From JBMOGA01 sp049318625 (GTDB lineage: Bacteria > Pseudomonadota > Alphaproteobacteria > Rhizobiales > Hyphomicrobiaceae), in assembly GCA_049318625.1 (NCBI GenBank), contig JBMOGA010000003.1, forward strand, positions 62,001-126,000: a stretch of DNA of 64,000 nt, given 5' to 3'. The position numbers were made by a program, and so were the translations under genes. The notes under the pieces are model-generated. The model was not told the origin of the DNA, made no database searches, and saw only the letters and a list, made by a program, of their open reading frames with translations. Positions 41,130-49,662 of this stretch are shown here, one piece after another (position 1 is the stretch's first letter; each line of letters begins with the position of its first letter).

Positions 41130-42476
41130 TCAAGCGCCGTCGTCCGGCTGGCTGAGTTGCTCGATCAACAGCCGCCCCGTGCGCAGCAGCCGCCCGTCAT
41201 CCATCCGTGCGCCGACGAGTTGCACACCGACCGGAAGCCCGTCCACCTCGAGCAGAGGCAGCGTCAGAGCCGGCGTCCCGAGGTAGGTCCAGAACGTATT
41301 GAAGACAGGGTCGCCGGTCCGGCTGAGACCATGCGGGGCCGGCCCCGGCGCCGAAGGCGTCAGAATGGTGCCATGGTTGGCGAACACGTCCGCGAGAATG
41401 CGGGCGTGGCGCTCCCGCATTGCCAGCGCCGATACATAGTCGACGCCCATCAGCCGACGCCCCTCAGCGATGGTGGCGGCGATGGCGTCGTCCACGAGAC
41501 CACGATGGCCATCGCACAATGGCCCGACCGAGACCGCCATCTCGACCCGGTGGATCACATGCGCCGCAGCCAGGCCTTCGGCGATGATCGCATCGAGATC
41601 GATTTCGACGACGCGCGGGGCGAGCGCCGCGAGCAACTCACCGAAAGCCTCCTGCATGCGCGGATCGGCACCACTCCAGGCGGGCGACTTCACGAACGCG
41701 AACGTCGGCGGAATCGGCCACGCCATGCCGGCAATCGACGACAGTCGCGGGCGGCTGTGGGCCAGGCTCGCCGGGTCGCGCGCGTCGTAAACCTGCACCG
41801 CATCGCCGAGAAGCGCGAGATCGGTGATCGACCGGGCCATGATGCCGAGCGTATCGAGGGACGGCGATTGCGCCATCACGCCATGGCGCGGCATCAGACC
41901 GAAGGTCGGCTTGTAGCCGAACACGCCGCAGAAGGCGGCCGGCCGGATGACCGAGCCGAGCGTCTGCGCCCCGATCGCCGCCGGCACCATGCCGTCGGCG
42001 ACCGCCGCCGCCGACCCGGACGACGACCCGCCCGGCGTGTGGGCGAGATTGCGCGGATTGCGCGTGATGCTCGGCGTCAGCGTGGCGAGTTCCGTCGTGA
42101 TCGTCTTGCCGAGAATGATCGCGCCAGCCGACCGCAAGGCCTGCACGACCGCGGCATCCTCCGCCGGCTGGCGCCCGCTGAGCGCCCGGCAGCCGCACTC
42201 GGTCGGATAGTCGCTGGTGTCGACCGCATCCTTGATGCCGATCGGTACGCCGTGCAGCGGTCCGCCACCAATGCCGGTCTGCCGGGCGGCATCGGCCACG
42301 CGGGCGGCCCTCAGGGCCAGCTCCGGGTCGATGTGCGCCCAGGCCCTGACTTCGCCGTCCCGCGCCGCGATCCGCGCGAGACAGGCATTCACCAGCGCTT
42401 CGCAGGTCAGCGCGCCCGTGCGGATCGATTCCGCCGCCTCGGCCACGCCGAGAGCCGTCAAGTCTTCCGCTGCCAT
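41130..42476 (-). CDS. amidase (amidase-signature family)
   Basis: A 448-residue cytoplasmic hydrolase with the Ser-cisSer-Lys triad: Lys in GIKDAVDT, Ser in TPGGSSSGSAAAVA and the nucleophile Ser in GAQTLGSVIRPAAFCG. It splits a carboxamide to acid and ammonia, but the substrate is unknown. Its start is 6 bases from the end of the TRAP transporter gene upstream, so it is in the dctP-dctQ-dctM-amidase operon and probably acts on the imported compound. A second amidase lies at 52132. Confidence 0.88.
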   Translation of the reverse strand: MAAEDLTALGVAEAAESIRTGALTCEALVNACLARIAARDGEVRAWAHIDPELALRAARVADAARQTGIGGGPLHGVPIGIKDAVDTSDYPTECGCRALSGRQPAEDAAVVQALRSAGAIILGKTITTELATLTPSITRNPRNLAHTPGGSSSGSAAAVADGMVPAAIGAQTLGSVIRPAAFCGVFGYKPTFGLMPRHGVMAQSPSLDTLGIMARSITDLALLGDAVQVYDARDPASLAHSRPRLSSIAGMAWPIPPTFAFVKSPAWSGADPRMQEAFGELLAALAPRVVEIDLDAIIAEGLAAAHVIHRVEMAVSVGPLCDGHRGLVDDAIAATIAEGRRLMGVDYVSALAMRERHARILADVFANHGTILTPSAPGPAPHGLSRTGDPVFNTFWTYLGTPALTLPLLEVDGLPVGVQLVGARMDDGRLLRTGRLLIEQLSQPDDGA

Positions 42477-42482
42477 GAGCCC

Positions 42483-44231
42483 TCAGCCGCCATACAGAAC
42501 TTGGGGCAGCCAGAGCGTAAGCCCGGGCCACACGTACATGATGACCATGCACAGGACCACGATCAACATGTACGGCATCATGCCGGCGAAGATCTGATTG
42601 ATGGTGACGTGGGATGGCGCAACACCCTTGAGGTAGAACGCGGACATCGCCACCGGCGGCGAAAGGAACGCCGCCTGCAGATTGACGAACACCAGCGTGC
42701 CCCACAGGATCGGATCGATCCCGAAGTGCTTGAGCAACGGCAGGAAGATCGGCACGAAGATCACGATGATCTCCGTCCACTCCAGCGGCCAGCCGAGCAC
42801 GAAGATGATCGCCTGCGACAGGATCATGAACTGCACGGGCGTCATGTTGAGCGACAGCACCCACTGCTCGATCAGCGCCTGCCCGCCGAGAATCGCGAAG
42901 ACGCCCGAGAAGATCGCCGAGCCGACGAACAGCCAGCACACCATCGCCGTCGTCTTCGCTGTGAGATAGACCGCTTCCTTCGTCCGCTGCCAATCCAGCG
43001 TGCGCGAGAACAGCGCCAGCGCGAACGCGCCGAACGCGCCGACCGCCGCCGACTCCGTGGCTGTGGTGATGCCGAGCAGAATAACGACCAGCACCAGCAC
43101 GGTCAGCAGGCCGAGCGGCAGGATCGAGGTGGTGAGCAGCTTCAGCACCTCGAACCGCTCGGCCGTCAGCCGGCTGTAGTACCGGACCATCCACAGCGTC
43201 GATGCGACGAAGGTAACGCCGTAGTAGATGTAGAAGCTGGTCGACGGCCCCTTCGCGGCCTCGTCGACGGGGGGCGGCGCCACCGATCCCAGTTGCTCGA
43301 GCCCGCTCGGCGCATCGCCCAGCGAAAAGGCCGGAAGATAGATCGCGACGTACCACCACACCAGCCCGAGCGTGCCGAACACCAGAGCGAACGGCACCAT
43401 CGCGAAACCGATGTTCTTGACAATGGCGCCATATCCCATCGGTTGCCCATCGCGATAGGCGATGGCTTGAGCCCGCGCCGGCGACCCCAGAGCCGAAAGC
43501 AACCCGACCACCAGATTCGGCGAATAGCTCGACGCGAACGACGACAACCAAGCCGGGATCGGCACCTTCATCTGCTCGGGCGGCAACGGCGGTGCGACCT
43601 TCGGATTGATGAGCGCCCAGCCGACGATGTAGACGAGGTACAGGAACGACAGGAAGAACCCGGGGAACATCGCCGCGGCGTAAAGCTTCACCACCGACTG
43701 ACCGGCGACCGCCGCATAGACGATGATCATCACCGACGGCGGGATCAGGATGCCGAGCGTGCCTCCGGCCGTGATGACGCCGGAGGCGAGCCGCACGTCG
43801 TAGCCGGCACGCAGCATCGGGTTGAGCGCGATGACACCCATCAGCACGACGACCGCCCCGACCAGCCCGCTCGCGATGCCCCAGAATGTGCAGACGATCA
43901 GCGTCGCCACCGCCAGCGATGCCGGCACATTCCGGAACGCGAGCTGGATCGAGTAGAACATCTTGTCGACCAGGGCACCACGTTCCATCACGTAGCCCAT
44001 GAGGACGAACAGCGGAACCGAGATCAACACGTCGTTGGTCATGGCGCCGTAGGTGCGCTGGACCATCAAGTCAAAGACGAGATTATCCGTCCACAGTTGG
44101 CCCGACTTGAAATAGGCCATGAAACCGAAAATGATGCCGAGCCCCATCAGCGTGAAGGCGGTCGGGAAGCCGAGCATGATGGCGACGACGATGAGCCCCA
44201 GCATCAGGAGCCCGAGTGCGGGATCGCTCAT
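42483..44231 (-). CDS. dctM: TRAP transporter large permease (DctM)
   Basis: A 582-residue membrane protein. Typical DctM blocks include FPTAFTLMGLGIIFG at the N-terminus, SGVITAGGTLGILIPPSVMIIVYAA and TTATESAAVGAFGA. It is about 150 residues longer than the usual 430. The extra segment (about residues 245-360), with several hydrophobic stretches and a Pro/Ala-rich loop, interrupts the protein after the first half. The start overlaps the DctQ stop by 4 bases. It forms the ion-driven transport unit with DctQ and the periplasmic DctP. Confidence 0.88.
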   Translation of the reverse strand: MSDPALGLLMLGLIVVAIMLGFPTAFTLMGLGIIFGFMAYFKSGQLWTDNLVFDLMVQRTYGAMTNDVLISVPLFVLMGYVMERGALVDKMFYSIQLAFRNVPASLAVATLIVCTFWGIASGLVGAVVVLMGVIALNPMLRAGYDVRLASGVITAGGTLGILIPPSVMIIVYAAVAGQSVVKLYAAAMFPGFFLSFLYLVYIVGWALINPKVAPPLPPEQMKVPIPAWLSSFASSYSPNLVVGLLSALGSPARAQAIAYRDGQPMGYGAIVKNIGFAMVPFALVFGTLGLVWWYVAIYLPAFSLGDAPSGLEQLGSVAPPPVDEAAKGPSTSFYIYYGVTFVASTLWMVRYYSRLTAERFEVLKLLTTSILPLGLLTVLVLVVILLGITTATESAAVGAFGAFALALFSRTLDWQRTKEAVYLTAKTTAMVCWLFVGSAIFSGVFAILGGQALIEQWVLSLNMTPVQFMILSQAIIFVLGWPLEWTEIIVIFVPIFLPLLKHFGIDPILWGTLVFVNLQAAFLSPPVAMSAFYLKGVAPSHVTINQIFAGMMPYMLIVVLCMVIMYVWPGLTLWLPQVLYGG

Positions 44232-44896
44232 TGGGACTTGTCTCCACCCATGCCGCGTTGCCGGGCCGCCTCGTCGATGTCATGCGCATGCTCGATCACG
44301 CGCTTGCGGCTCTCTTCGTCGATGTACTCGCTGTGGGCCAGTTGCTGCTCGATGACGTCGATTTCCGCCACGTCCTTGAGACGCGTCGGCCACACACCCG
44401 TCTTGAGGCAGATGATACAGCGAACGACCTCTGCGACCCCCTGCAACATCACCAGAGCGCCGGCGATCGGAATGATCGTCTTGAAGGGGTAGATCGGCGG
44501 GCCGTCGGCGGTGACGCTGGAATGCTCGCCGATCCGCCAGCTGTCGCCGGCATAGGACGTACCGGCGTAGATCAGCGCGGCGATGCCCGGGAAGAAGAAC
44601 ACGAAATACAGGATGAGATCGAGGAAGGCCTGGATGCGCGGCCGCATCGAGCTGTACAGGAAGTCGCCCCGCACATGACCGTTCTGCGCCAGCGTGTAGG
44701 CGCCGCACAGCATGAACGTCGTGCCGTACAGCATGTTGCTGGCATCGAAGATCCACGCCGTCGGCATGTTCAGCCAGTAACGCTTCACGACCTCCGCGCA
44801 GACCAGCAGCATCAGCCCGAAGATCAACCAGGCCGCGGCCTTCCCGACCCACGTGCTGATCTCGTCGATCCCGTGCAGAAATCTGTCGATGTTCAT
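44228..44896 (-). CDS. dctQ: TRAP transporter small permease (DctQ)
   Basis: A 222-residue protein with four membrane helices (WLIFGLMLLVCAEVV, then the DASNMLYGTTFMLCGAYTLAQ segment, LILYFVFFFPGIAAL and IIPIAGALVMLQG) and the family motif NGHVRGDFLY. A charged C-terminal tail of about 45 residues, longer than usual, extends into the cytoplasm. It lies between dctP (hairpin between) and dctM (4-base overlap). Confidence 0.88.
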   Translation of the reverse strand: MNIDRFLHGIDEISTWVGKAAAWLIFGLMLLVCAEVVKRYWLNMPTAWIFDASNMLYGTTFMLCGAYTLAQNGHVRGDFLYSSMRPRIQAFLDLILYFVFFFPGIAALIYAGTSYAGDSWRIGEHSSVTADGPPIYPFKTIIPIAGALVMLQGVAEVVRCIICLKTGVWPTRLKDVAEIDVIEQQLAHSEYIDEESRKRVIEHAHDIDEAARQRGMGGDKSQ

Positions 44897-44937
44897 GCGG
44901 CACCACCGATGAGGGAACGTTCACGCACACAGACGGA

Positions 44938-44969
44938 AAGCCATCCGGCCGTCGGGGGCCGGATGGCTT
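44938..44969 (-). terminator. 13-bp hairpin between dctP and dctQ
   Basis: AAGCCATCCGGCC (44938-44950) and GGCCGGATGGCTT (44957-44969) pair perfectly around a 6-base loop, 21 bases after the dctP stop. On the minus strand only TTT follows. It is well placed to give the binding protein more transcript than the membrane subunits. Confidence 0.6.
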
Positions 44970-44990
44970 CTGATGGTCACGTCGATGGAA

Positions 44991-46124
44991 CTAGGTGCGC
45001 TTCGCCACCCCGTTCGGACCGAAGTAGTGGTCGTAGGCCATCCGGCGACTGACGACCGTGTCCTGTTCCCACTGCGTCGCGCGGCGGGCGAAGGCGAGCT
45101 GGGACTCCAGGATCTCCTTGAAGAGCGCGTTCTCCGCCGATTTCTTCGCGACGACCTGATCGTAGATCTCGAGCTGCTTCTTGAGGATGGAATCGGGGGT
45201 CTTGAAGAACCGCACCTTGTCCTTGGTCTGGAGCTCGATGTAGTCCTTCGAATAGCGATCGATCGCCTTCCACGACATGTCGGACGAGGCCGCTTCGACC
45301 GCATTCTCGATGATCGATTTCATCTTGTCGGGCAGCGCATCGAACTTCGCCTTGTTGAAGGAGATCTCAAACTGCTCGGCGTTCTGATGGTAGCTCTGCA
45401 GCATGCAGACCTTGGACACATCGGCGAAGCCGAGCAACCGGTCCGACGAAGCGTTGTTAAACTCGGCCGCATCGAGCAGGCCGCGATCCATGGCCGATAC
45501 GATCTCGCCGCCGGGCAGTGCGTTGACCGCAGCCCCCATCCCGGTGAACACGTCGATCGAGATGCCGACGGTGCGATACTTGAGGCCCGCCAGATCTTCC
45601 GCCTTGGTGATCGGCTTCTTGAACCATCCGAGCGGCTGCGTCGGCATCGGTCCATAAGGGAACGACACCACGTTCGCACCGATCGAGGCGTAAAGCTTGA
45701 CCAGCAGTTCCTTGCCGCCGCCGTACTTGTGCCAGGCCAGCAGCATGTTGGCGTCCATCGCGTAGCCGGGGCCCGAGCCCCAGAGCGCCAGCGCCGTCTG
45801 CTTGCCGTAGTGATAGACGAGCACCCCGTGGCCGCCGTCGAGCGTGCCCTTGGAGATTGCGTCGAGCAGCCCGAAAGCCGGCACGACGGCGCCCGCCGGC
45901 AGCACCTCGATCTTCAGATCGCCACCGGTCATATCGTTGACCTTCTTGGCGAAATCGACGGCGTACTCGTGGAAGATGTCCTTCGATGGCCAGGTGCTCT
46001 GCCACCGCATGCTGATCGGTCCCTGCGCCTTGACGACAGCCGGGGCCGCGACGGTCGCGGCCGTGGCGAGTGCCGCGCCGCTCAGAAAGCGGCGACGCGT
46101 GGTCCTATGGGTAGATTCTACCAT
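44991..46124 (-). CDS. dctP: TRAP transporter substrate-binding protein (DctP)
   Basis: A 377-residue periplasmic protein with a twin-arginine signal (TTRRRFLSGAALATAATV, cleavage near residue 33). Mature landmarks are MRWQSTWPSKDIFHEYAVDFAKKV, the ligand-binding Arg in LAGLKYRTVGISIDVF, and NALPGGEIVSAMDRGLLDAAEF. It resembles the monocarboxylate / alpha-keto-acid (TakP-like) branch of DctP proteins. It is first of the dctPQM-amidase operon. Ligand not known. Confidence 0.88.
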   Translation of the reverse strand: MVESTHRTTRRRFLSGAALATAATVAAPAVVKAQGPISMRWQSTWPSKDIFHEYAVDFAKKVNDMTGGDLKIEVLPAGAVVPAFGLLDAISKGTLDGGHGVLVYHYGKQTALALWGSGPGYAMDANMLLAWHKYGGGKELLVKLYASIGANVVSFPYGPMPTQPLGWFKKPITKAEDLAGLKYRTVGISIDVFTGMGAAVNALPGGEIVSAMDRGLLDAAEFNNASSDRLLGFADVSKVCMLQSYHQNAEQFEISFNKAKFDALPDKMKSIIENAVEAASSDMSWKAIDRYSKDYIELQTKDKVRFFKTPDSILKKQLEIYDQVVAKKSAENALFKEILESQLAFARRATQWEQDTVVSRRMAYDHYFGPNGVAKRT

Positions 46125-46174
46125 GTCCTTGGTCCTCCAAGACTTTTTGCCGAACTCTCACGGTTCGTCCGTCA

Positions 46175-46202
46175 AGTAGAACACAATTTCGCCATTTGGC
46201 AA
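46175..46202 (-). promoter_or_regulatory. candidate promoter of the TRAP/amidase operon
   Basis: On the minus strand TTGCCA (46202-46197), a 16-base spacer and TCTACT (46180-46175) lie about 50 bases before the dctP start. A short palindrome GCCA-TT-TGGC (46191-46200) overlaps the -35 element and might be an operator. Match to sigma-70 is moderate. Confidence 0.35.
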
Positions 46203-46379
46203 TACACGTACCTTTCACCCAGGCCTGCATTACGGACGCGCCGGCGCCACCCGCGCCCCTTGTGCACAGCGGCCATGTCGCACCGGTCACGATCGGCCGC
46301 TGCCCGCTGTTCCTGCCCGCCGCGGCGCGCTAGTCTTCATTGGATCGATCAATGGACCGGGGCGGCGGGAGCAACAGAG

Positions 46380-47606
46380 TTGAGCGTCACCATCACCGTG
46401 GTGCAGAACCCGGCCGCCGCAGATCCGTCGGCACCCTATGGACCGGCCTTGGCAGCGGCCCTCTCTCCGGACGGCTTCGCGCAGGCCTATGCCGAGATCT
46501 CCGCGTGGCCGGGGTACGCACCGACGCCCATCCATCGACTGCCGGCCCTCGCCCGCCGCTTGGGCCTCGGCGCGCTCCTTTACAAGGACGAGAGCGGCCG
46601 CTTCGGCCTCGGCAGCTTCAAGGCCATCGGTGGCGCCTACGCGGTGGCCCGTGCGCTCGCCCGCGAGTTGCGCCGCCGCGGCATTGCCGAAGCGGCCACG
46701 TCGGCCGACCTCGCCGCCGGCCGCTACGCCGAACACATTCGCAACTGGACCGTGGCGTCGGCAACCGACGGCAACCACGGCCGATCCGTGGCTTGGGGAG
46801 CCCGCCTGTTCGGCTGCCGCGCCGTCATCTTCATTCATCAGACCGTGAGCGAAGAGCGCCGCGCCGCCATCGCCGCCTACGGGGCGGAGGTGATCCGCGT
46901 ACCCGGCGGCTACGACGACAGCGTCCGCCATACCTTCGCCGAGGCCGGCAAACACGGCTGGCATGTCGTCCAGGATACCGCGCTCGGCGACTATCGCGAG
47001 GTTCCGGCCGACATCACCTACGGCTACGGCGTGATAGCCGAGGAAATCGTGCGCACCATCGGCGATCCGCCGACCCACGTGCTCGTCCAGGCCGGCGTCG
47101 GCGGAATCGCGAGCGCCATCTGCGCCCGCTTCTGGCAGGCCTGGGGCGCCCGCCGGCCACGCTTCGTCGTGCTCGAGCCGACCCGCGCCGCCTGCGTCCA
47201 GGCCAGCATTGCCGCTGGCCACCCCGTGACCCTCACCGGCGACCTCGAGACCGTCATGGCAGGGTTGTCCTGCGGCGAGGTTTCTGAACTCGCCTGGGAT
47301 ATCCTCGCGACCGGCGCCGACGCCGCGATCGCCATCGACGACAGCCTCGCGCTGGACGGCATGCGCCGCCTCGCCGATCCGCTGCCGGGCGATCCGGTCA
47401 TCGTCGGCGGCGAATGCAGCGGCGGCGCCATCGGGGCGCTGACGGCGCTGGCCGCCCGGCCGGACCTCATGGACTTGCTCGGCCTCGACGGCGCATCCCG
47501 CGTGCTGCTCATCGGCACCGAAGGCGCCACCGACCCTGTCATCTATCGCCGTGTCGTCGGCCGGTCGGCGGCCGATGTTGCCGCCGGCGTGCCTCTTCAA
47601 CGTTAG
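46380..47606 (+). CDS. diaminopropionate ammonia-lyase
   Basis: A 408-residue PLP enzyme that converts 2,3-diaminopropionate to pyruvate and two ammonia. The PLP Lys81 is in GLGSFKAIGGAYA, which with the preceding LLYKDESGRF is diagnostic of the family. Further blocks are ATDGNHGRSVAWGARLFG, QDTALGDYREVP and VQAGVGGIASA; the PLP-phosphate loop is IVGGECSGGA. TTG 46380 is taken as start because GGGAG lies 8 bases upstream and no ATG fits. It is divergent from dctP and first of a plus-strand operon with amidohydrolase, dehydrogenases and carbamoylase. In E. coli the homologue ygeX likewise sits with ureido-compound genes. Confidence 0.88.
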   Translation: MSVTITVVQNPAAADPSAPYGPALAAALSPDGFAQAYAEISAWPGYAPTPIHRLPALARRLGLGALLYKDESGRFGLGSFKAIGGAYAVARALARELRRRGIAEAATSADLAAGRYAEHIRNWTVASATDGNHGRSVAWGARLFGCRAVIFIHQTVSEERRAAIAAYGAEVIRVPGGYDDSVRHTFAEAGKHGWHVVQDTALGDYREVPADITYGYGVIAEEIVRTIGDPPTHVLVQAGVGGIASAICARFWQAWGARRPRFVVLEPTRAACVQASIAAGHPVTLTGDLETVMAGLSCGEVSELAWDILATGADAAIAIDDSLALDGMRRLADPLPGDPVIVGGECSGGAIGALTALAARPDLMDLLGLDGASRVLLIGTEGATDPVIYRRVVGRSAADVAAGVPLQR

Positions 47607-47624
47607 CGAACCGGGAGACCTGTC

Positions 47625-48767
47625 TTGGCCTATGATCTCGTTCTGAAGGGCGGCCGGATCATCGATCCGTCGCAGAACATCGATGCGATCTCCGACGTCG
47701 CCTTCTCGGGCGGCAAGGTGGCCGCCGTCGGCCGCGATCTCAATGTCACGGGCGCCACCGTCCGCGACGTCGCGGGCTTCATCGTCTCCCCGGGACTGAT
47801 CGATCTGCATACCCATGTTTATTGGGGCGGCACCTCGCTCGGCATCGATGCCGAGGAGTTCTGCCGAACCAGCGGCGTGACGACCTCCGTCGACACCGGT
47901 TCCGCCGGCCCCGGCAACTTCCTGGGCTTCCGCAAGCACGTCATCGAGCCGAGCCAAGTCCGCATCCTGGCCTATCTTCACGTCTCCCATGCCGGCATCT
48001 GGGGCTTCTCGAAGCGCGTGATGGTCGGGGAGAGCGAGGATATCCGCCTCATGAACCCGATCGAGGCGGTCGAGGTGGCCGACGCCAACCGCGACGTCAT
48101 CGTCGGCATCAAAGTGCGCGTCGGCAAACACGCTTCGGGCACTCAGGGCGCCGCGGCGCTCGGCATGGCGCTGCAGGTGGCCGACGAAGCCGGCATGCCG
48201 CTGATGTGCCACATCGATCATCCGCCGCCGTCCTATGACGAGGTTCTCGAGCGACTGCGCCCGGGCGATATCCTCACCCACGCCTTCCGCCCGTTCCCGA
48301 ACTCGCCGGCGACGGCCCAGGGCACGGTGCGCCCGTCGGTGATCGCCGCCCGCAAGCGCGGTGTGCTGTTCGACATCGGCCACGGCATGGGGTCGTTCTC
48401 CTTCAAGACGACGCGGGCGATGATCGCCAACGGCTTCTATCCCGATACGATCTCGTCGGATGTCCACGCGCTGTGCATCAACGGTCCGGCCTTCGACCAG
48501 GTGACGACGATGTCGAAATTCCTGGTCCTCGGCGTGCCGCTGGTCGAGATCATCCGCCAGTCCACCGTCAACGCCGCCATGGCGCTGCGCCGCCCCGAAC
48601 TCGGCACGTTCAAGCGCGGCTCGGTCGGCGATGCGACGGTGCTCTCCGTCCGCGACGGCGCGTTCGATTACGTCGACGTGGTCGGCGAGACCGTGCGCGG
48701 CTCTCAGAAGATCTTCTCCGAGGGCGTTGTGGTCGGTGGCAAGTGGTGGCACCCGAAGGCGGCGTGA
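47625..48767 (+). CDS. dihydroorotase-like amidohydrolase (amidohydrolase/deacetylase family)
   Basis: A 380-residue metal hydrolase of the amidohydrolase superfamily. Metal ligands are His62 and His64 (DLHTHVYW), carboxylated Lys163 (VGIKVRVG), His196 (MCHIDH), His219 (LTHAF) and Asp279 (SSDVHAL). It resembles the subgroup with Atu3266-type deacetylases, which cut ester or amide bonds of N-acyl and O-acyl compounds. The TTG start 47625 has a GGGAG site; no ATG is close. It follows the ammonia-lyase by 18 bases and precedes a dehydrogenase by one base. It may release a substrate for the lyase. Confidence 0.83.
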   Translation: MAYDLVLKGGRIIDPSQNIDAISDVAFSGGKVAAVGRDLNVTGATVRDVAGFIVSPGLIDLHTHVYWGGTSLGIDAEEFCRTSGVTTSVDTGSAGPGNFLGFRKHVIEPSQVRILAYLHVSHAGIWGFSKRVMVGESEDIRLMNPIEAVEVADANRDVIVGIKVRVGKHASGTQGAAALGMALQVADEAGMPLMCHIDHPPPSYDEVLERLRPGDILTHAFRPFPNSPATAQGTVRPSVIAARKRGVLFDIGHGMGSFSFKTTRAMIANGFYPDTISSDVHALCINGPAFDQVTTMSKFLVLGVPLVEIIRQSTVNAAMALRRPELGTFKRGSVGDATVLSVRDGAFDYVDVVGETVRGSQKIFSEGVVVGGKWWHPKAA

Positions 48768-48768
48768 C

Positions 48769-49662
48769 ATGAGCAGCACAACCGTTGGAGTGGTCGGTCT
48801 CGGCCAGATGGGCCTCGGCATGGCCACCAGTCTCGCCGGCAAGGGGTTCGCCGTGCTCGGCTGCGACCTCAGCGCCGAGCGGCGGGCGCTGGCCGAAGCG
48901 GCCGGCATTCGGGTCGCGCCTCTGTCGGATGTGGCCGCCAACTGCGCGGTGGTGGTGCTGTCGCTGCCGATGGCGGCCCATGTCGCCGATGTGGTCGAGC
49001 GGCCGGACGGCCTGCTCGCAAGCCTGCCTCGCGGCGCCGTGATCGTCGATACCTCGACGTCGGAAGCCAGCGTCTCGCGCCGCCTTGCCACCGTCGCGGG
49101 CGAACGTGGCATCGGCTTCCTCGATGCCCCGGTTTCGGGTGGGGTGGCGGGCGCGGCCTCAGGTGCCCTCACCATGATGATCGGCGGTACCGCCGAGGCA
49201 TTGGAAACGGCAAGGCCGGCGCTGGCGGCCATGGCCACCCGCATTTTTCACGTCGGCCCCTCCGGCGCCGGCAATGTCGCCAAGCTCGTCAACAACCTGC
49301 TGGTCGCCGCGCACCTGCTGACCGTGTCCGAGGCCATGCGCCTCGCCGAGGCCGCCGGCGTGCCGACCGCTGCCGCGCTGCAGGTCGTGAATGTCTCGAC
49401 CGGCCGGTCCGCCGTGTCCGAGATCAACTTCCCGCGCTGGATCGAGACCGGCACCTTCGACTCCGGCTTCACGATGGGCCTGATGCGGAAAGATGTGCGC
49501 CTCGCCCTCGAACTGGCCGCCGAGAGTGGGTGCACGCTGCCCGTGAGCGAACTGGTCGGCCGCACCTGGAAGCACAGCGCCGCGACCCTTGCCGACGGCC
49601 AGGATTTCAACCGGATCGCGACGCTGACGCCCGCCCCGGAGGCATCCGATGGAAACCCGTGA
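48769..49662 (+). CDS. NAD(P)-dependent beta-hydroxyacid dehydrogenase (HIBADH family)
   Basis: A 297-residue enzyme with cofactor motif VVGLGQMGLGMATSL, substrate block FLDAPVSGGVAGA and catalytic Lys in NVAKLVNNLL. Members interconvert 3-hydroxy acids and semialdehydes such as tartronate or malonate semialdehyde. The next gene is an aldehyde dehydrogenase overlapping its 3' end by 14 bases, so a hydroxyacid-to-semialdehyde-to-acid sequence is a reasonable reading. A related enzyme lies at 20340. Confidence 0.85.
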   Translation: MSSTTVGVVGLGQMGLGMATSLAGKGFAVLGCDLSAERRALAEAAGIRVAPLSDVAANCAVVVLSLPMAAHVADVVERPDGLLASLPRGAVIVDTSTSEASVSRRLATVAGERGIGFLDAPVSGGVAGAASGALTMMIGGTAEALETARPALAAMATRIFHVGPSGAGNVAKLVNNLLVAAHLLTVSEAMRLAEAAGVPTAAALQVVNVSTGRSAVSEINFPRWIETGTFDSGFTMGLMRKDVRLALELAAESGCTLPVSELVGRTWKHSAATLADGQDFNRIATLTPAPEASDGNP

